From positions 1-52,887 of IMG/VR virus record IMGVR_UViG_3300020596_000029: a stretch of 52,887 bases of DNA; one strand, written 5' to 3'. Under the pieces are notes generated by a model. The model was not told where the DNA came from. It saw only the letters and a program-made list of their open reading frames with translations, and ran no database searches. Of this stretch, positions 14,914 to 22,820 are shown piece after piece (position 1 is the stretch's first letter; every line of letters starts with the position of its first letter). A program made the position numbers and the translations under genes. The DNA comes from a virus.

Positions 14914-15107
14914 TGGACGAGAAGATGGTCTCCGATGGGCGGCATGAGCGCTTTTTATCAAGCTGCCCGAATTGCAAACATAAGCACAAGGATGCGGCGA
15001 CGTGTGATGCTTTCCCGCGTGCGATTCCGGCTGTGATTTTGTCAGGTGGGAACGATCACAAGCAGCCCTACCCAGGCGATGGGGGCATAACGTTCGAGGC
15101 GATTTGA
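14913..15107 (+). CDS. Small cysteine-containing phage protein
   Basis: 64 residues: [30 protein letters not shown] followed by [11 protein letters not shown]. The C..C....C pattern and PGD-G--FE ending recur in a small conserved protein found next to MuF genes. Possible zinc binding; function unknown. ATG 14913 overlaps the MuF stop. Its 3' end overlaps the minus-strand ribbon-helix-helix gene by 40 bases. Confidence 0.65.
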   Translation: MDEKMVSDGRHERFLSSCPNCKHKHKDAATCDAFPRAIPAVILSGGNDHKQPYPGDGGITFEAI

Positions 15108-15277
15108 GTGGGTCTCGCTGTCTCACGATACATTCTGTCGATTGCAGTCGCGATCACGTTGGCGTCACTAGCACCCATGTTGGTGGCTAGTTCCTTGATT
15201 TGGCGCAATGTCATGTCAGTTAGGCGGTAGGAGGTTACTTTGCGGGTCATGGATTTTGTAGGCAGTTTTGACGACAT
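15068..15277 (-). CDS. Ribbon-helix-helix repressor
   Basis: 69 residues (60 if it starts at 15250). Pattern of an Arc/MetJ-type ribbon-helix-helix: [39 protein letters not shown], with the beta strand in TSYRL and two helices after it. It runs against all surrounding head genes and follows a 70-residue gene of the same strand. The shared promoter at 15583-15611 lies almost entirely inside a 28-bp palindrome, the kind of site a ribbon-helix-helix dimer pair would bind, so self-repression is likely. It resembles an inserted immunity or regulatory cassette. Confidence 0.7.
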   Translation of the reverse strand: MSSKLPTKSMTRKVTSYRLTDMTLRQIKELATNMGASDANVIATAIDRMYRETARPTQIASNVMPPSPG

Positions 15278-15293
15278 GCCCAGGTCGATTAGG

Positions 15294-15506
15294 CTAGCGG
15301 AGCGTAATAAGCCCGTCAGCGTGAACAACCGCGTCATCTTCCCACTCCCACTCCATCTCGATTTGAGAGGAATTGAGCGTGAGCGGAGTACCAGCGTCAA
15401 GCACGCTTGCTGTAACAACCCAGGCGTACCCGTCGCGCTGCTCAATGACACGAACACGAATAGATGTAGAGAGAAATCCAACCACACCATAAGCGATTGC
15501 GTACAT
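15294..15506 (-). CDS. Small protein in the RHH cassette
   Basis: 70 residues, first gene of the minus-strand cassette, with AAAGGGG seven bases before the ATG. N-terminus hydrophobic (MYAIAYGVVGFLST), then a beta-rich and acidic part (IEMEWEWEDDAVV). No family recognised. It ends 17 bases before the ribbon-helix-helix start, so the two are co-transcribed. It could be an antirepressor, an exclusion protein or a partner of the regulator. Confidence 0.5.
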   Translation of the reverse strand: MYAIAYGVVGFLSTSIRVRVIEQRDGYAWVVTASVLDAGTPLTLNSSQIEMEWEWEDDAVVHADGLITLR

Positions 15507-15580
15507 AGGAAGCCCCTTTCAGGCTATCCAGGTATCCCCCTGGCGGGGCGGCGCATGATGCGCTGTGCGGCTTCCTATTC

Positions 15581-15611
15581 ACATTGTAATACTATAGTAT
15601 TACAATGTCAA
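15581..15611 (-). promoter_or_regulatory. Promoter inside a 28-bp perfect palindrome
   Basis: Bases 15581-15608 are a perfect palindrome (arm ACATTGTAATACTA). On the minus strand it contains TTGACA (15606-15611), a 17-base spacer and TACAAT (15583-15588), a near-consensus sigma70 promoter. Any protein bound to the palindrome would block RNA polymerase. The ribbon-helix-helix protein at 15068-15277 is the obvious candidate. Confidence 0.85.
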
Positions 15612-15669
15612 GCATCAATTTACGGCATCCAGTTTGAGCCGCTAGACAAAGCGCAGGAGGCTGACGCCA

Positions 15670-16083
15670 ATGGCTGAAATCACCATAACCGTTGACGCTC
15701 GTGCCGTACAGCAACTACTCGACCGCGCACCGCAAGCGTTAGAGACTGCCATTCGCGGCAGTCTCGAAGATTCGTCTACCCTATTCCGTGCAACGATGCA
15801 ACGCTACCCGGCCCCGCCGCCAAACAGCAGTTATAGACGCACCGGCACATTGGGTAGGTCTTGGTCAGTCAAGCCGATTTCGCGCACGGCAAGCGGCTGG
15901 AGTGTTGTCATTGGCAGCAATGGCAATATGGCACCATACAATAGAGCCGTGCAGAAACGAAGCGAGCAAGCTAGGATTCACCGCGGTCGCTGGGTCACAG
16001 CCGAAACCGCAACGGAGCAAAGCGCGTCGCAGATTCAGCGTTTTGTAGACGCGCGCATTCGCGCGGCAATGGCGGGGGTGTAA
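15670..16083 (+). CDS. HK97 gp10-like tail completion or neck protein
   Basis: 137 residues with the layout of HK97 gp10-type neck proteins: an N-terminal helix (VQQLLDRAPQALETAIRGSLEDSSTLF), YRRTGTLGRSW, then GWSVVIGSN...APYNRAVQ, the strand-rich core, and a C-terminal helix. It probably joins head and tail. Its place before the scaffold rather than among the other connector genes is unusual. RBS AGGAGG lies 11 bases upstream of ATG 15670. Confidence 0.65.
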   Translation: MAEITITVDARAVQQLLDRAPQALETAIRGSLEDSSTLFRATMQRYPAPPPNSSYRRTGTLGRSWSVKPISRTASGWSVVIGSNGNMAPYNRAVQKRSEQARIHRGRWVTAETATEQSASQIQRFVDARIRAAMAGV

Positions 16084-16275
16084 GTGGAGAGCAAGACGCC
16101 GTATGAAGTGATAGAAGCCAACCTATTGCAAACGTCGCGCAATTCATGTACAATAGAGCAGGATCAGCTTTGTGCGCCACTTGACTTGTTCCAGATAGAG
16201 CGCATGTTGATTCCGTTCCTGAATCAGATTCGCAAGGCGCAAGGCAAAAAGCCGGTGATTGTACCAAAGGGCTAG
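16084..16275 (+). CDS. Small protein, unknown function
   Basis: 63 residues with a GTG start directly after the previous stop. GCGGGGGTG upstream could serve as a weak ribosome site. Contains LFQIERMLIPFLNQIRKAQGKKP, an amphipathic helix. No family recognised. It ends about 55 bases before a strong terminator, so it closes this transcription unit. Confidence 0.4.
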   Translation: MESKTPYEVIEANLLQTSRNSCTIEQDQLCAPLDLFQIERMLIPFLNQIRKAQGKKPVIVPKG

Positions 16276-16329
16276 TTAACACCTAACCAAATATTGCACT
16301 AGCCCCACTTAAACGGCTACAAGTTTAAC

Positions 16330-16373
16330 AGCGGCGAGATCGACCTTAACGGGTCGGCCTCGTTGCTTTTTTT
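16330..16373 (+). terminator. Rho-independent terminator
   Basis: AGCGGCGAG-A-TCGACC (16330-16345) pairs with GGTCGG-C-CTCGTTGCT around a short loop, followed by seven T (16367-16373). It separates the packaging and portal genes from the capsid operon. Confidence 0.85.
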
Positions 16374-16397
16374 ATTGGTTTTTTCAGGAGCCTACCA

Positions 16398-16538
16398 ATG
16401 GCCGCAGACGATTACCACCGACCTAGCAGGCCAAAGGGGGACACCAAGAACGTGTTTCCCTTCAACGTGAAAAAGACCCAGCCACCACCACCGCCGGCGA
16501 CGCTGACACCATCGCAGCCGGTTGACTATAACGAATAG
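16398..16538 (+). CDS. Tiny proline-rich protein
   Basis: 46 residues (MAADDYHRPSRPKGD...VDYNE) with AGGAG seven bases before the ATG. Strongly proline-rich centre (QPPPPPATLTPSQP), no membrane segment. It is the first gene after the terminator and lies 26 bases before the scaffold gene, so it may be a minor head protein or an assembly helper. No family recognised. Confidence 0.5.
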   Translation: MAADDYHRPSRPKGDTKNVFPFNVKKTQPPPPPATLTPSQPVDYNE

Positions 16539-16564
16539 CAGGTTTTAGTAAAGGACTGAGCTAG

Positions 16565-17188
16565 ATGCTTATCAACAGCAAATTGAACTGGCGTGATGCC
16601 GTTTTATTTGAAGCGGAGTTAGGAGGCGGAGCCTCAACTGACAACGCGAGCGACACAGCAGCGGCAACAGGTGTGATACCAACGCCCGCAGAGCTGGTTG
16701 CAGAGTTAGAGCGAACCAAAGCCGCATTGAAGGCCGCCAACAGCGAGGCGCAACAACGCCGCCTCAAGTTGGATGCCATCGAAAAAGCGGACAAAGAACG
16801 CGAAGAGAAGGAGTTGAGCGAGGCACAAAAGGCGAACAAGCGGATGCAAGAGGCAGAGGATGCTTACAAGGCACTCGAAGCTAAGCACCGTACATCGGCA
16901 ATCAACAGTGCCGTAAAAGTAGCCGCGATGGCTGCGGGCTTTGCTGATTCAGATGACGCCGTGAAACTAGCCGACCTTTCTGGTGTGCAAGTTGGGGACG
17001 ACGAAGTAGTGGTGGGTGCCAAAGAAGCAGTTGCGAAACTTGCTACAGCCAAGCCGCACCTACTCGCGCCGACACGTCTCAACGCACCAAACATCAACGC
17101 CACAGGTGGTGGCGCACCTCGCTCGCTGACGGTCGAAGACCTGAAGCAACAGCGGCGAGACACGGACACGATTTATCAACCATTTTAG
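16565..17188 (+). CDS. Capsid scaffolding protein
   Basis: 207 residues with the usual scaffold design: a low-complexity N-terminus, a long charged coiled coil (about residues 40-110; ELERTKAALKAANSEAQQRRLKLDAIEKADKEREEKEL), then a helical and a basic C-terminal region (VEDLKQQRRDTDTIYQPF) for contact with the capsid protein. It should template prohead assembly and then leave. No protease domain is seen. Followed by the decoration and major capsid genes. Confidence 0.8.
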   Translation: MLINSKLNWRDAVLFEAELGGGASTDNASDTAAATGVIPTPAELVAELERTKAALKAANSEAQQRRLKLDAIEKADKEREEKELSEAQKANKRMQEAEDAYKALEAKHRTSAINSAVKVAAMAAGFADSDDAVKLADLSGVQVGDDEVVVGAKEAVAKLATAKPHLLAPTRLNAPNINATGGGAPRSLTVEDLKQQRRDTDTIYQPF

Positions 17189-17197
17189 AGGTGAGAC

Positions 17198-18118
17198 ATG
17201 GCTTTAATCACACGGGCCACAACTGCCAGCATGGATGCGTCCACTGGTATGTTTGCGCCGCAAATCACGGGGCTTGTCGCCGGAGAAGTGCTTGACGTAG
17301 CGTCCCCTTGCTACATCAAGACCAGCGACGGCAAAGTTTATATGTCAAACGCCACCGGCGCCAACGAAGCCGCCGAGGTAGCGGGCTTCAATGCGCGTGC
17401 TGTCGCCGCGGCAGACCAGCCGGTGACGCTCTTCGGAGTCGGCGCGCGTTTTAGCTATGGTACTAGCCTCACAATAGGCAATATCCTGTATGTTGGTGCC
17501 ACGGCGGGCCGGCTGGATACAGTCTCGACTACGGGCGACGCCTTTGGCATTGCACAAGTCATCACTGCCACAGATATTGTTATCCTTAACTGTATGCCGC
17601 GCTTGACCAGTGCCACAGTGGGCGCCAACACCATCACGACCACCGAACTGGCTGATGATGCGGTTGCCACGGCCAATATCTTGGACGCCAACGTGACGGC
17701 GGCCAAGCTCGAAGTAGGAGCGGCAACCGACGGTATTACCGGGTTACAAGTGCAATTCGCAGCCAATGTCAACGTGATTGGCGCAGTTCCGGTACTGCAC
17801 CGGGTGACTGTCGCCGATGGAGCTACAGCCGATGTCGATGTGGTACTGACTCACAAAACACTAATCATTGATGTTTGGTTGGTCAAGACTGCGGCGGCGG
17901 GTGGCGCGAGCGATACTATCACCGTCAAAAACAGTGCCACGGCGATTACCGACGCCATTGACATCAACGTGGCAGATAAGGTCGTCAAGCGCGCCGGCAC
18001 GATCGACGATGCACAGAACGCTATTGCTGCCGCCGGAACATTGCGCGTCACGCGAACGAAGGCATCCGCAAATAACGTCGCCTGTGAAGTTTATGTACTC
18101 GGTCTCCGGGTGGCATAG
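17198..18118 (+). CDS. Head decoration or fibre protein (DUF2190-like N-terminus)
   Basis: 306 residues between scaffold and major capsid genes. The first 140 residues look like a capsid cement protein of the DUF2190 type (ATTASMDASTGMFAPQITGLVAGEVLDV...CYIKTSDGKVY...GDAFGIAQVI). A spacer of ITTTELADDAVATANILDAN type follows, as in trimeric fibres, then a beta-rich C-terminal domain (VTVADGATADVDVVL...VYVLGLRVA). It probably caps capsid hexamers and projects a fibre. AGGTGAG precedes the ATG. Confidence 0.65.
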   Translation: MALITRATTASMDASTGMFAPQITGLVAGEVLDVASPCYIKTSDGKVYMSNATGANEAAEVAGFNARAVAAADQPVTLFGVGARFSYGTSLTIGNILYVGATAGRLDTVSTTGDAFGIAQVITATDIVILNCMPRLTSATVGANTITTTELADDAVATANILDANVTAAKLEVGAATDGITGLQVQFAANVNVIGAVPVLHRVTVADGATADVDVVLTHKTLIIDVWLVKTAAAGGASDTITVKNSATAITDAIDINVADKVVKRAGTIDDAQNAIAAAGTLRVTRTKASANNVACEVYVLGLRVA

Positions 18119-18132
18119 GGAGATAACATAAT

Positions 18133-19188
18133 ATGACAACTGGAACACATGATATTAGTACCCTTCTGGCTTCACGCGATACAAGCGCAGCCGAGTTTGG
18201 GCTGAACAATATTCTGCCTATCATCAACGGGGAACTAGCGCGCCACAATGCCATTGTGACGACGCTCGTCAACGATTTGGCAACATTCACCACCGACCGC
18301 CAGCGAAAATACGGGATTTCCGTCGCGGGCGATATGCACGAAGTGGACGAGTACGGGCGCGCACCAACCCAAGTGTCAAAGCCTGGGGCAACGGTGGGTT
18401 TCCCGCTGAAAATGTTCCAATACGCGCTTGGCTGGACACGAAAATGGTTCGAACTGCATACGCCTGCGGATATGGTGATTGCGGTTCAAGGCGGTGAGCG
18501 CGCTCATTTACGCATGTATTCGCGAGAAATCAAGCGCGCGTTTCTGCTTTCCGGTAATTACACCTGGGACGATTTCCTGGTGGATGGCGTAGACCTGGCT
18601 GTCAAACGCTTGGTAAATGCTGACAGTGCACCAATCCCTGAAGGGCCAAACGGCGAAACGTTCACCGCATCCACGCACACGCACTATGTGGGAGAGGCAT
18701 CGTTGCTCGCGTCCTTTGTCACCGCAGAGATTTCCAACGTGCTTGAGCATGGGCATGGCAACATGATCAGGATTGCCATTTCCGCGACAGACGAAGCAGC
18801 GTTCCGTGCCTTGACAGGCTTCGTGGCCTACACAGACCCGCGTTTGACTATGTCAACCGCAGCCGACTCACTTTCGACACGGCTCGACATCACGCGCGCC
18901 AACAACCGAGCTATCGGTATCTTCGGGGCCGCTGAAGTGTGGGTCAAGTCGTGGATGCCTGCCAGTTACTTGTTCTTCTGGGACGCAGGCAGTGACAAGC
19001 CGCTTGTGATTCGCCAACGAACTAGCACATCGATGCAAGGCTTGCGTATCGCTGGCGCGCTTGACGCCTTCCCGCTCTATGCTGAATACATGGAATCAGA
19101 GTTCGGCGTAGGTGTGAATACGCGCACCAATGGTTCAGTGCTTTACACTGGAAATGCCACATATTCTGACCCTACGGTGACTAGCTGA
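18133..19188 (+). CDS. Major capsid protein
   Basis: 351 residues in the expected place after scaffold and decoration genes. The pattern fits an HK97-fold major capsid protein: an N-terminal arm (ELARHNAIVTTLVNDLATFTTDRQ), an E-loop-like segment (GDMHEVDEYGRAPTQVSKPGATVGFPLKMFQYALGWTRKWF), a long spine helix (DMVIAVQGGERAHLRMYSREIKRAFLLSGN) and a C-terminal A-domain (VKSWMPASYLFFWDAGSDKPLVIRQR). There is no gene for a maturation protease nearby. Confidence 0.85.
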   Translation: MTTGTHDISTLLASRDTSAAEFGLNNILPIINGELARHNAIVTTLVNDLATFTTDRQRKYGISVAGDMHEVDEYGRAPTQVSKPGATVGFPLKMFQYALGWTRKWFELHTPADMVIAVQGGERAHLRMYSREIKRAFLLSGNYTWDDFLVDGVDLAVKRLVNADSAPIPEGPNGETFTASTHTHYVGEASLLASFVTAEISNVLEHGHGNMIRIAISATDEAAFRALTGFVAYTDPRLTMSTAADSLSTRLDITRANNRAIGIFGAAEVWVKSWMPASYLFFWDAGSDKPLVIRQRTSTSMQGLRIAGALDAFPLYAEYMESEFGVGVNTRTNGSVLYTGNATYSDPTVTS

Positions 19189-19273
19189 GTATAATATAGT
19201 TCCGTTATGACAATTTAGTTCACATAACACAAACGATGCAACGCGAGTTGCTTGCATAGAATAGGAATAGATC

Positions 19274-19657
19274 ATGGCAGAAACCGCAGAAGGCGGAGTC
19301 TATAGAAACGCATCAGGCGTCGGGTATCACGATGCCAACGGCAAGCCCGTTGAGGCGGGCAAGGTCAGCGAGGCAAAAGAGATGCAGCGCAAAGAGTCGC
19401 AAACCAAAATGGCGACCTTGACACCGATTCCTTCGCAGTCCAGCGAGGCATTGGCTGCCGCCATGCGTAGTTTGCTTGTGCCGCAACAGCCAACAAGCGC
19501 GCCTAATACCAACAATGCGCCTGAAACCAACGCGGACACAGGCGACTTGACGCCTGAAACCAACGCGGACACAGGCGACTTGACGCCTGAAACCAACGCG
19601 GACACAGGCGACTTGACGCCTGAAACCGAACGGCGTGCGCGTAATCGACAGGGTTAA
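19274..19657 (+). CDS. Small capsid-region protein with PETNADTGDLT repeats
   Basis: 127 residues. The N-terminus (YRNASGVGYHDANGKPVEAG) is conserved-looking, the C-terminal third is three perfect copies of the 11-residue PETNADTGDLT plus a partial one. The repeats are acidic and should be disordered. It is probably a head accessory protein because of its place after the capsid gene. AGGAATAGATC precedes the ATG. The 85-base gap upstream holds a TATAAT-like box at 19191-19196 without a good -35. Confidence 0.5.
   Translation: MAETAEGGVYRNASGVGYHDANGKPVEAGKVSEAKEMQRKESQTKMATLTPIPSQSSEALAAAMRSLLVPQQPTSAPNTNNAPETNADTGDLTPETNADTGDLTPETNADTGDLTPETERRARNRQG
19521..19628 (+). repeat. 33-bp tandem repeat
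   Basis: Three exact copies of a 33-base unit (starts CCTGAAACCAACGCGGACAC) plus nine bases of a fourth. In frame with the protein, so copies may be gained or lost freely. Confidence 0.95.
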
Positions 19658-19659
19658 TC

Positions 19660-20133
19660 ATGTACGGCGACCTGGATGGCGTGAGCGCACTACTGCCGAG
19701 CATTGGCGAATACTCGTCTACCTCGACACCGACTGAGGCGCAGGTCTATACATGGCTAGATGAGGCCAGCGCACTGATTAATGGTGCGCTGGCTGGTGCT
19801 GGCTATAGCATTACCGTTGCTGGAGATGCCTTGATTCTGCCTGTTCTAAGCGGCATGACGCAGCTCTATGCCGCGGCGAATGTGTTGCAGGCACGCGGCT
19901 TGGATAGCACCAGCGGCGGCGACGAAAACAAGAGTGAGCTAATGTTTAGACGCTTCTACGCTCAACTCAAGTTATTCGGCGGTGGCAACCTGGACTTGCT
20001 CGGCGTGACCGTGTTGGCTTCGGTGGCGAGTGCCAATAGCCGTCGTATGCGCACGCGACAAACGCGGCGCATTGATGGCTACAGCGCGACCTACGAAGGC
20101 AGCGCGACAGCTTATGAGTATCCAAGCGAATGA
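19660..20133 (+). CDS. Head-tail connector protein
   Basis: 157 residues, mainly helical (TEAQVYTWLDEASALINGALAGAG, LPVLSGMTQLYAAANVLQARGL, SELMFRRFYAQLKLFGGGNLDLLGV), consistent with a gp6/gp15-type adaptor that binds beneath the portal. It follows the capsid gene and overlaps the next connector gene by four bases (ATGA). Confidence 0.6.
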   Translation: MYGDLDGVSALLPSIGEYSSTSTPTEAQVYTWLDEASALINGALAGAGYSITVAGDALILPVLSGMTQLYAAANVLQARGLDSTSGGDENKSELMFRRFYAQLKLFGGGNLDLLGVTVLASVASANSRRMRTRQTRRIDGYSATYEGSATAYEYPSE

Positions 20134-20600
20134 CATCCGTTACCGACGTTGCAACCCAACTCAAAGCGATTCTTGCCGTGCTTGCCGATGTGGACGAAAG
20201 CAGCCTGAGCAGCTATACGCCTGCCATCAAGACGCAAAAGATTGCGCTGCTGATTGTGCCGTTTGAACAAAGCGGCATGATGAGCTACGCCGGAACAGGC
20301 AAGCATAGCCTTGTTCACGCTCATCGCATCTCTTGCGAGTTTTGGGTAAAAGTCGATACGGGCAACGTGGCCGCGGCGGTGGAGCGTGGGCGTGACATCT
20401 GCTTGCAGGCCATGCGTCTGATTGCCGCCAACCCCACGCTCAACGGCTCGGTGCTGCAAGTCGGCTCATCGCTGTTGGGTAATCAAGGGCGCATCGGGGA
20501 GTACAACATTCTCCCTCGCTATGAAGAACGGGGACAAATCCCCTATATCATCGCCCGGCTTTTTGTGCCTGTTGAACTTAGAGAGACAGCCGCCTGGTAG
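20130..20600 (+). CDS. Tail terminator or neck protein
   Basis: 156 residues with the alpha/beta pattern of small tail-terminator proteins: an N-terminal helix (TDVATQLKAILAVLADVD), strands (KIALLIVPFEQS, HRISCEFWVKVDTGN), a helix (VAAAVERGRDICLQAMRLIAAN) and a final strand (YIIARLFVPVELRE). Its position between the connector and the tail tube gene supports a role in stopping tube growth and joining the head. Confidence 0.6.
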   Translation: MTSVTDVATQLKAILAVLADVDESSLSSYTPAIKTQKIALLIVPFEQSGMMSYAGTGKHSLVHAHRISCEFWVKVDTGNVAAAVERGRDICLQAMRLIAANPTLNGSVLQVGSSLLGNQGRIGEYNILPRYEERGQIPYIIARLFVPVELRETAAW

Positions 20601-20619
20601 CAGGCGCAGGAGATAAGCA

Positions 20620-21984
20620 ATGGCTTCAACAAACGAACGCGCGAGCGTATTTCAAACTGTAAAGATTGCCGTTGAAACGACAGCGGGGACACCGCCTAGT
20701 AGCGGCTACAAAAAGTTAACCGCGCTCGGCTTTAGTCCCACCATCAACGCGACCGTTCAATCATTCCGTCCTGCGGGGCAGAAGTACACGACTGTCACCG
20801 CGCTAAATCGCGAAGATACAACTTGGTCATTGGACGGCTTGCCGACTTACACCGAAATTGTCTACCCGCTCAGTAGCGTGTTGACGGAAGCATTGATAAC
20901 CGCGGCGTCTGGCACCACAAGCGCGGCGGCGGGTAGTCGCCTGATGGGTGCAGACGGCACACATTGGTTCTTCAAGCCAAGTGCGGTGGATGCAGACGCG
21001 CCTGTATCGTTCACCGCTTACAAAGGCGGTATCACCGCCGCCGAGCGTGCGTCGTTCCTGCGCGTGGGTGACTTAACCATCACCTACAATCGCAGCGATT
21101 CCAGCTTGAGCGGCTCGGCTATGTCGCGCCAGTTGGAAATAGATCAGGCCATGCCGGGCAATGAAGTGCAGCAAATCGCGGTCAACGCCACGGGTGGCAC
21201 TTATACCGTTAGCTACGCCGGGCAGACTACCAGCGCGATTGCTTACAACGCAAGCGCGGCTACCCTTCTCGCGGCACTTGAGGCATTGAGCAACATTCCG
21301 AACGGTTCTCTGCGTGTGACGCAGACTGTCGCGGTGAGTCCTGCCTTTACCTACACAATCGAGTTCGGCGGGTCACTTGGCGAAACCAACGTTGCTGCGG
21401 TGACAACGGGTGTGGGCAGCTTGACGGGTGGCACGGCTGCCGCGGTGGTGACGACCGTTACCGGGGGCGCAGCCGTTAGCTCGATTGCGCTTGTGCCGAT
21501 TCTGCCTACACAGGTCAGTATCTATGCCTTTGCCACTGCGCCTGCGAGTATTAGCGATACGACAAACGAGACAAGCACCTACCGTCTCAGTGACGTGATG
21601 GAAGCGGTGTTCAGCGTGTCGAGTCGTTACGGCCCGTACTATACGTTGGACGCCTCACAAAGCAGCTTTGGGGCAATGGTGGAAACGCCGCCCACCATGC
21701 AACTCACCACGAAAATGCAAGCCAATACCGAAGGCTTGGCTTATCTGACCACGCTTCGCAATGGCGGCACGGTCTACTTCCGCATCAAAGCGGTGGGCGC
21801 AACCATCTCAAGCGCAGAAGAATACGAGTACGTAATGGACTTTGCGGGCAAGGTAAGCGCAGCCAGCGAACTCGCCGACAGTGATGGTGTTTACGCCGTT
21901 ACCTGGACATGGGACGCCGTGCCGACTTTGACGGGTGGCGGGCCTTTGGAAATTGCCGTTGTCAACAATGTTACCGCTTTGTAA
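20620..21984 (+). CDS. Major tail tube protein
   Basis: 454 residues directly before the tail chaperone. The N-terminal part (KIAVETTAGTPPSSGYKKLTALGFSP) is typical of siphovirus tube proteins. Residues of about 185-290 are an inserted beta-sandwich (QQIAVNATGGTYTVSYAGQTTSAIAYNASAATLLAALEAL), a domain often appended to phage tail proteins and probably exposed on the tube surface. RBS AGGAG ten bases before the ATG. Confidence 0.8.
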   Translation: MASTNERASVFQTVKIAVETTAGTPPSSGYKKLTALGFSPTINATVQSFRPAGQKYTTVTALNREDTTWSLDGLPTYTEIVYPLSSVLTEALITAASGTTSAAAGSRLMGADGTHWFFKPSAVDADAPVSFTAYKGGITAAERASFLRVGDLTITYNRSDSSLSGSAMSRQLEIDQAMPGNEVQQIAVNATGGTYTVSYAGQTTSAIAYNASAATLLAALEALSNIPNGSLRVTQTVAVSPAFTYTIEFGGSLGETNVAAVTTGVGSLTGGTAAAVVTTVTGGAAVSSIALVPILPTQVSIYAFATAPASISDTTNETSTYRLSDVMEAVFSVSSRYGPYYTLDASQSSFGAMVETPPTMQLTTKMQANTEGLAYLTTLRNGGTVYFRIKAVGATISSAEEYEYVMDFAGKVSAASELADSDGVYAVTWTWDAVPTLTGGGPLEIAVVNNVTAL

Positions 21985-21993
21985 GGAGAAATT

Positions 21994-22446
21994 ATGCCAG
22001 TTGAACTAAGTGATCTGCTCAGTAACAAGCGATGGATCGGGGTAGAAATGGGGGGGCATGTAATTAGCGTGGCCTATAGGCCCGGAGCTACCAGCTTGCG
22101 CCGTCAGGCAGAATTACAGCGGCAAATGCGCCAATTGCAAGCCGCCGAGAACGTAGACGAAGTCGTGATCGTGGACAGCGTAGCGAGTGTTTTCTGTGAA
22201 ATTGTCTGCGATTGGGATTTGACCGAGAACGGGAGATCCCTGCCCGTCAACGCCGAATCGGTGGGCAACCTTCCCGGAATTATCTACAACGCCATCATGG
22301 ATGCCATTAACAGCGATGGCAAAACGCAGGATGACGAAAAAAAACGATTGAACGCGACCTCCGTCGCTGGCTTACCACACGAGGTCAAACAGGTTCCTGC
22401 CCTGAATGGTATCCCCTTCTCCGAGCCGCGCGGTACTTGGGCGTAG
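21994..22446 (+). CDS. Tail assembly chaperone, unshifted product
   Basis: 150 residues, between the tail tube and tape measure genes as in lambda gpG. It is the short form. A run of eight A at 22337-22344, read GAA AAA AAA CGA, is a classic slippery site (A AAA AAA) in the zero frame. RBS AAGGAG seven bases before the ATG. It should bind the tape measure protein during tail assembly. Confidence 0.75.
   Translation: MPVELSDLLSNKRWIGVEMGGHVISVAYRPGATSLRRQAELQRQMRQLQAAENVDEVVIVDSVASVFCEIVCDWDLTENGRSLPVNAESVGNLPGIIYNAIMDAINSDGKTQDDEKKRLNATSVAGLPHEVKQVPALNGIPFSEPRGTWA
22338..22344 (+). promoter_or_regulatory. Programmed -1 frameshift site (A AAA AAA)
   Basis: The heptamer is in the correct phase of the chaperone frame. 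After slipping back one base, the -1 frame stays open for 68 codons and gives a sequence typical of gpGT-type extensions. Efficiency cannot be judged from sequence. Confidence 0.75.
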
Positions 22447-22550
22447 CACCGTGGGAGATGCCCGACCAATCATCCGCATGGATGGAGTGGGCATTGATTG
22501 CCGAGAATGTTGAAACTGAAAGCAGCGGCAATCGTTCCGGTGTCACGTAA
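22344..22550 (+). CDS. -1 frame extension of the tail chaperone
   Basis: Read after the slip, the frame gives 68 residues ending at TAA 22548-22550, for a 185-residue fusion. It contains WYPLLRAARYLGVAPWEM and SSAWMEWALIAENVE, the helical pattern seen in C-terminal halves of frameshifted tail chaperones. This is the segment expected to contact the tape measure or tube protein. Confidence 0.75.
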   Translation, partial: TIERDLRRWLTTRGQTGSCPEWYPLLRAARYLGVAPWEMPDQSSAWMEWALIAENVETESSGNRSGVT

Positions 22551-22583
22551 TCAGTCAGCAAATCGTCCACTGGTATCGCGTTT

Positions 22584-22718
22584 ATGCCAGATTATTGGAT
22601 GTTTGCAGATGGGACACATCTTCCTAAAGGGCCAAACGAAGGCGCGCTTGAACATGTCGACCCAAAGGCGAAAAGGCGAAACAAGACAGCCACGCATGGA
22701 AGATTCGGTGCATCGTGA
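22584..22718 (+). CDS. Possible 44-residue protein
   Basis: MPDYWMFADGTHLPKGPNEG... with a basic C-terminus (PKAKRRNKTATHGR). No clear ribosome site. It fills part of the 270-base gap between the chaperone extension and the tape measure. Another frame is also open across the gap from a TTG at 22498, and neither is convincing. Confidence 0.25.
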   Translation: MPDYWMFADGTHLPKGPNEGALEHVDPKAKRRNKTATHGRFGAS

Positions 22719-22820
22719 ACAATCTCGGCATTTTTGTTTTGGTGCCATTGTGGGGGGTCCTTTGATGGGCATTGAATATCGCGTTTTCATTGTAACAAAA
22801 GCCGAACGGAACGCAACCCA

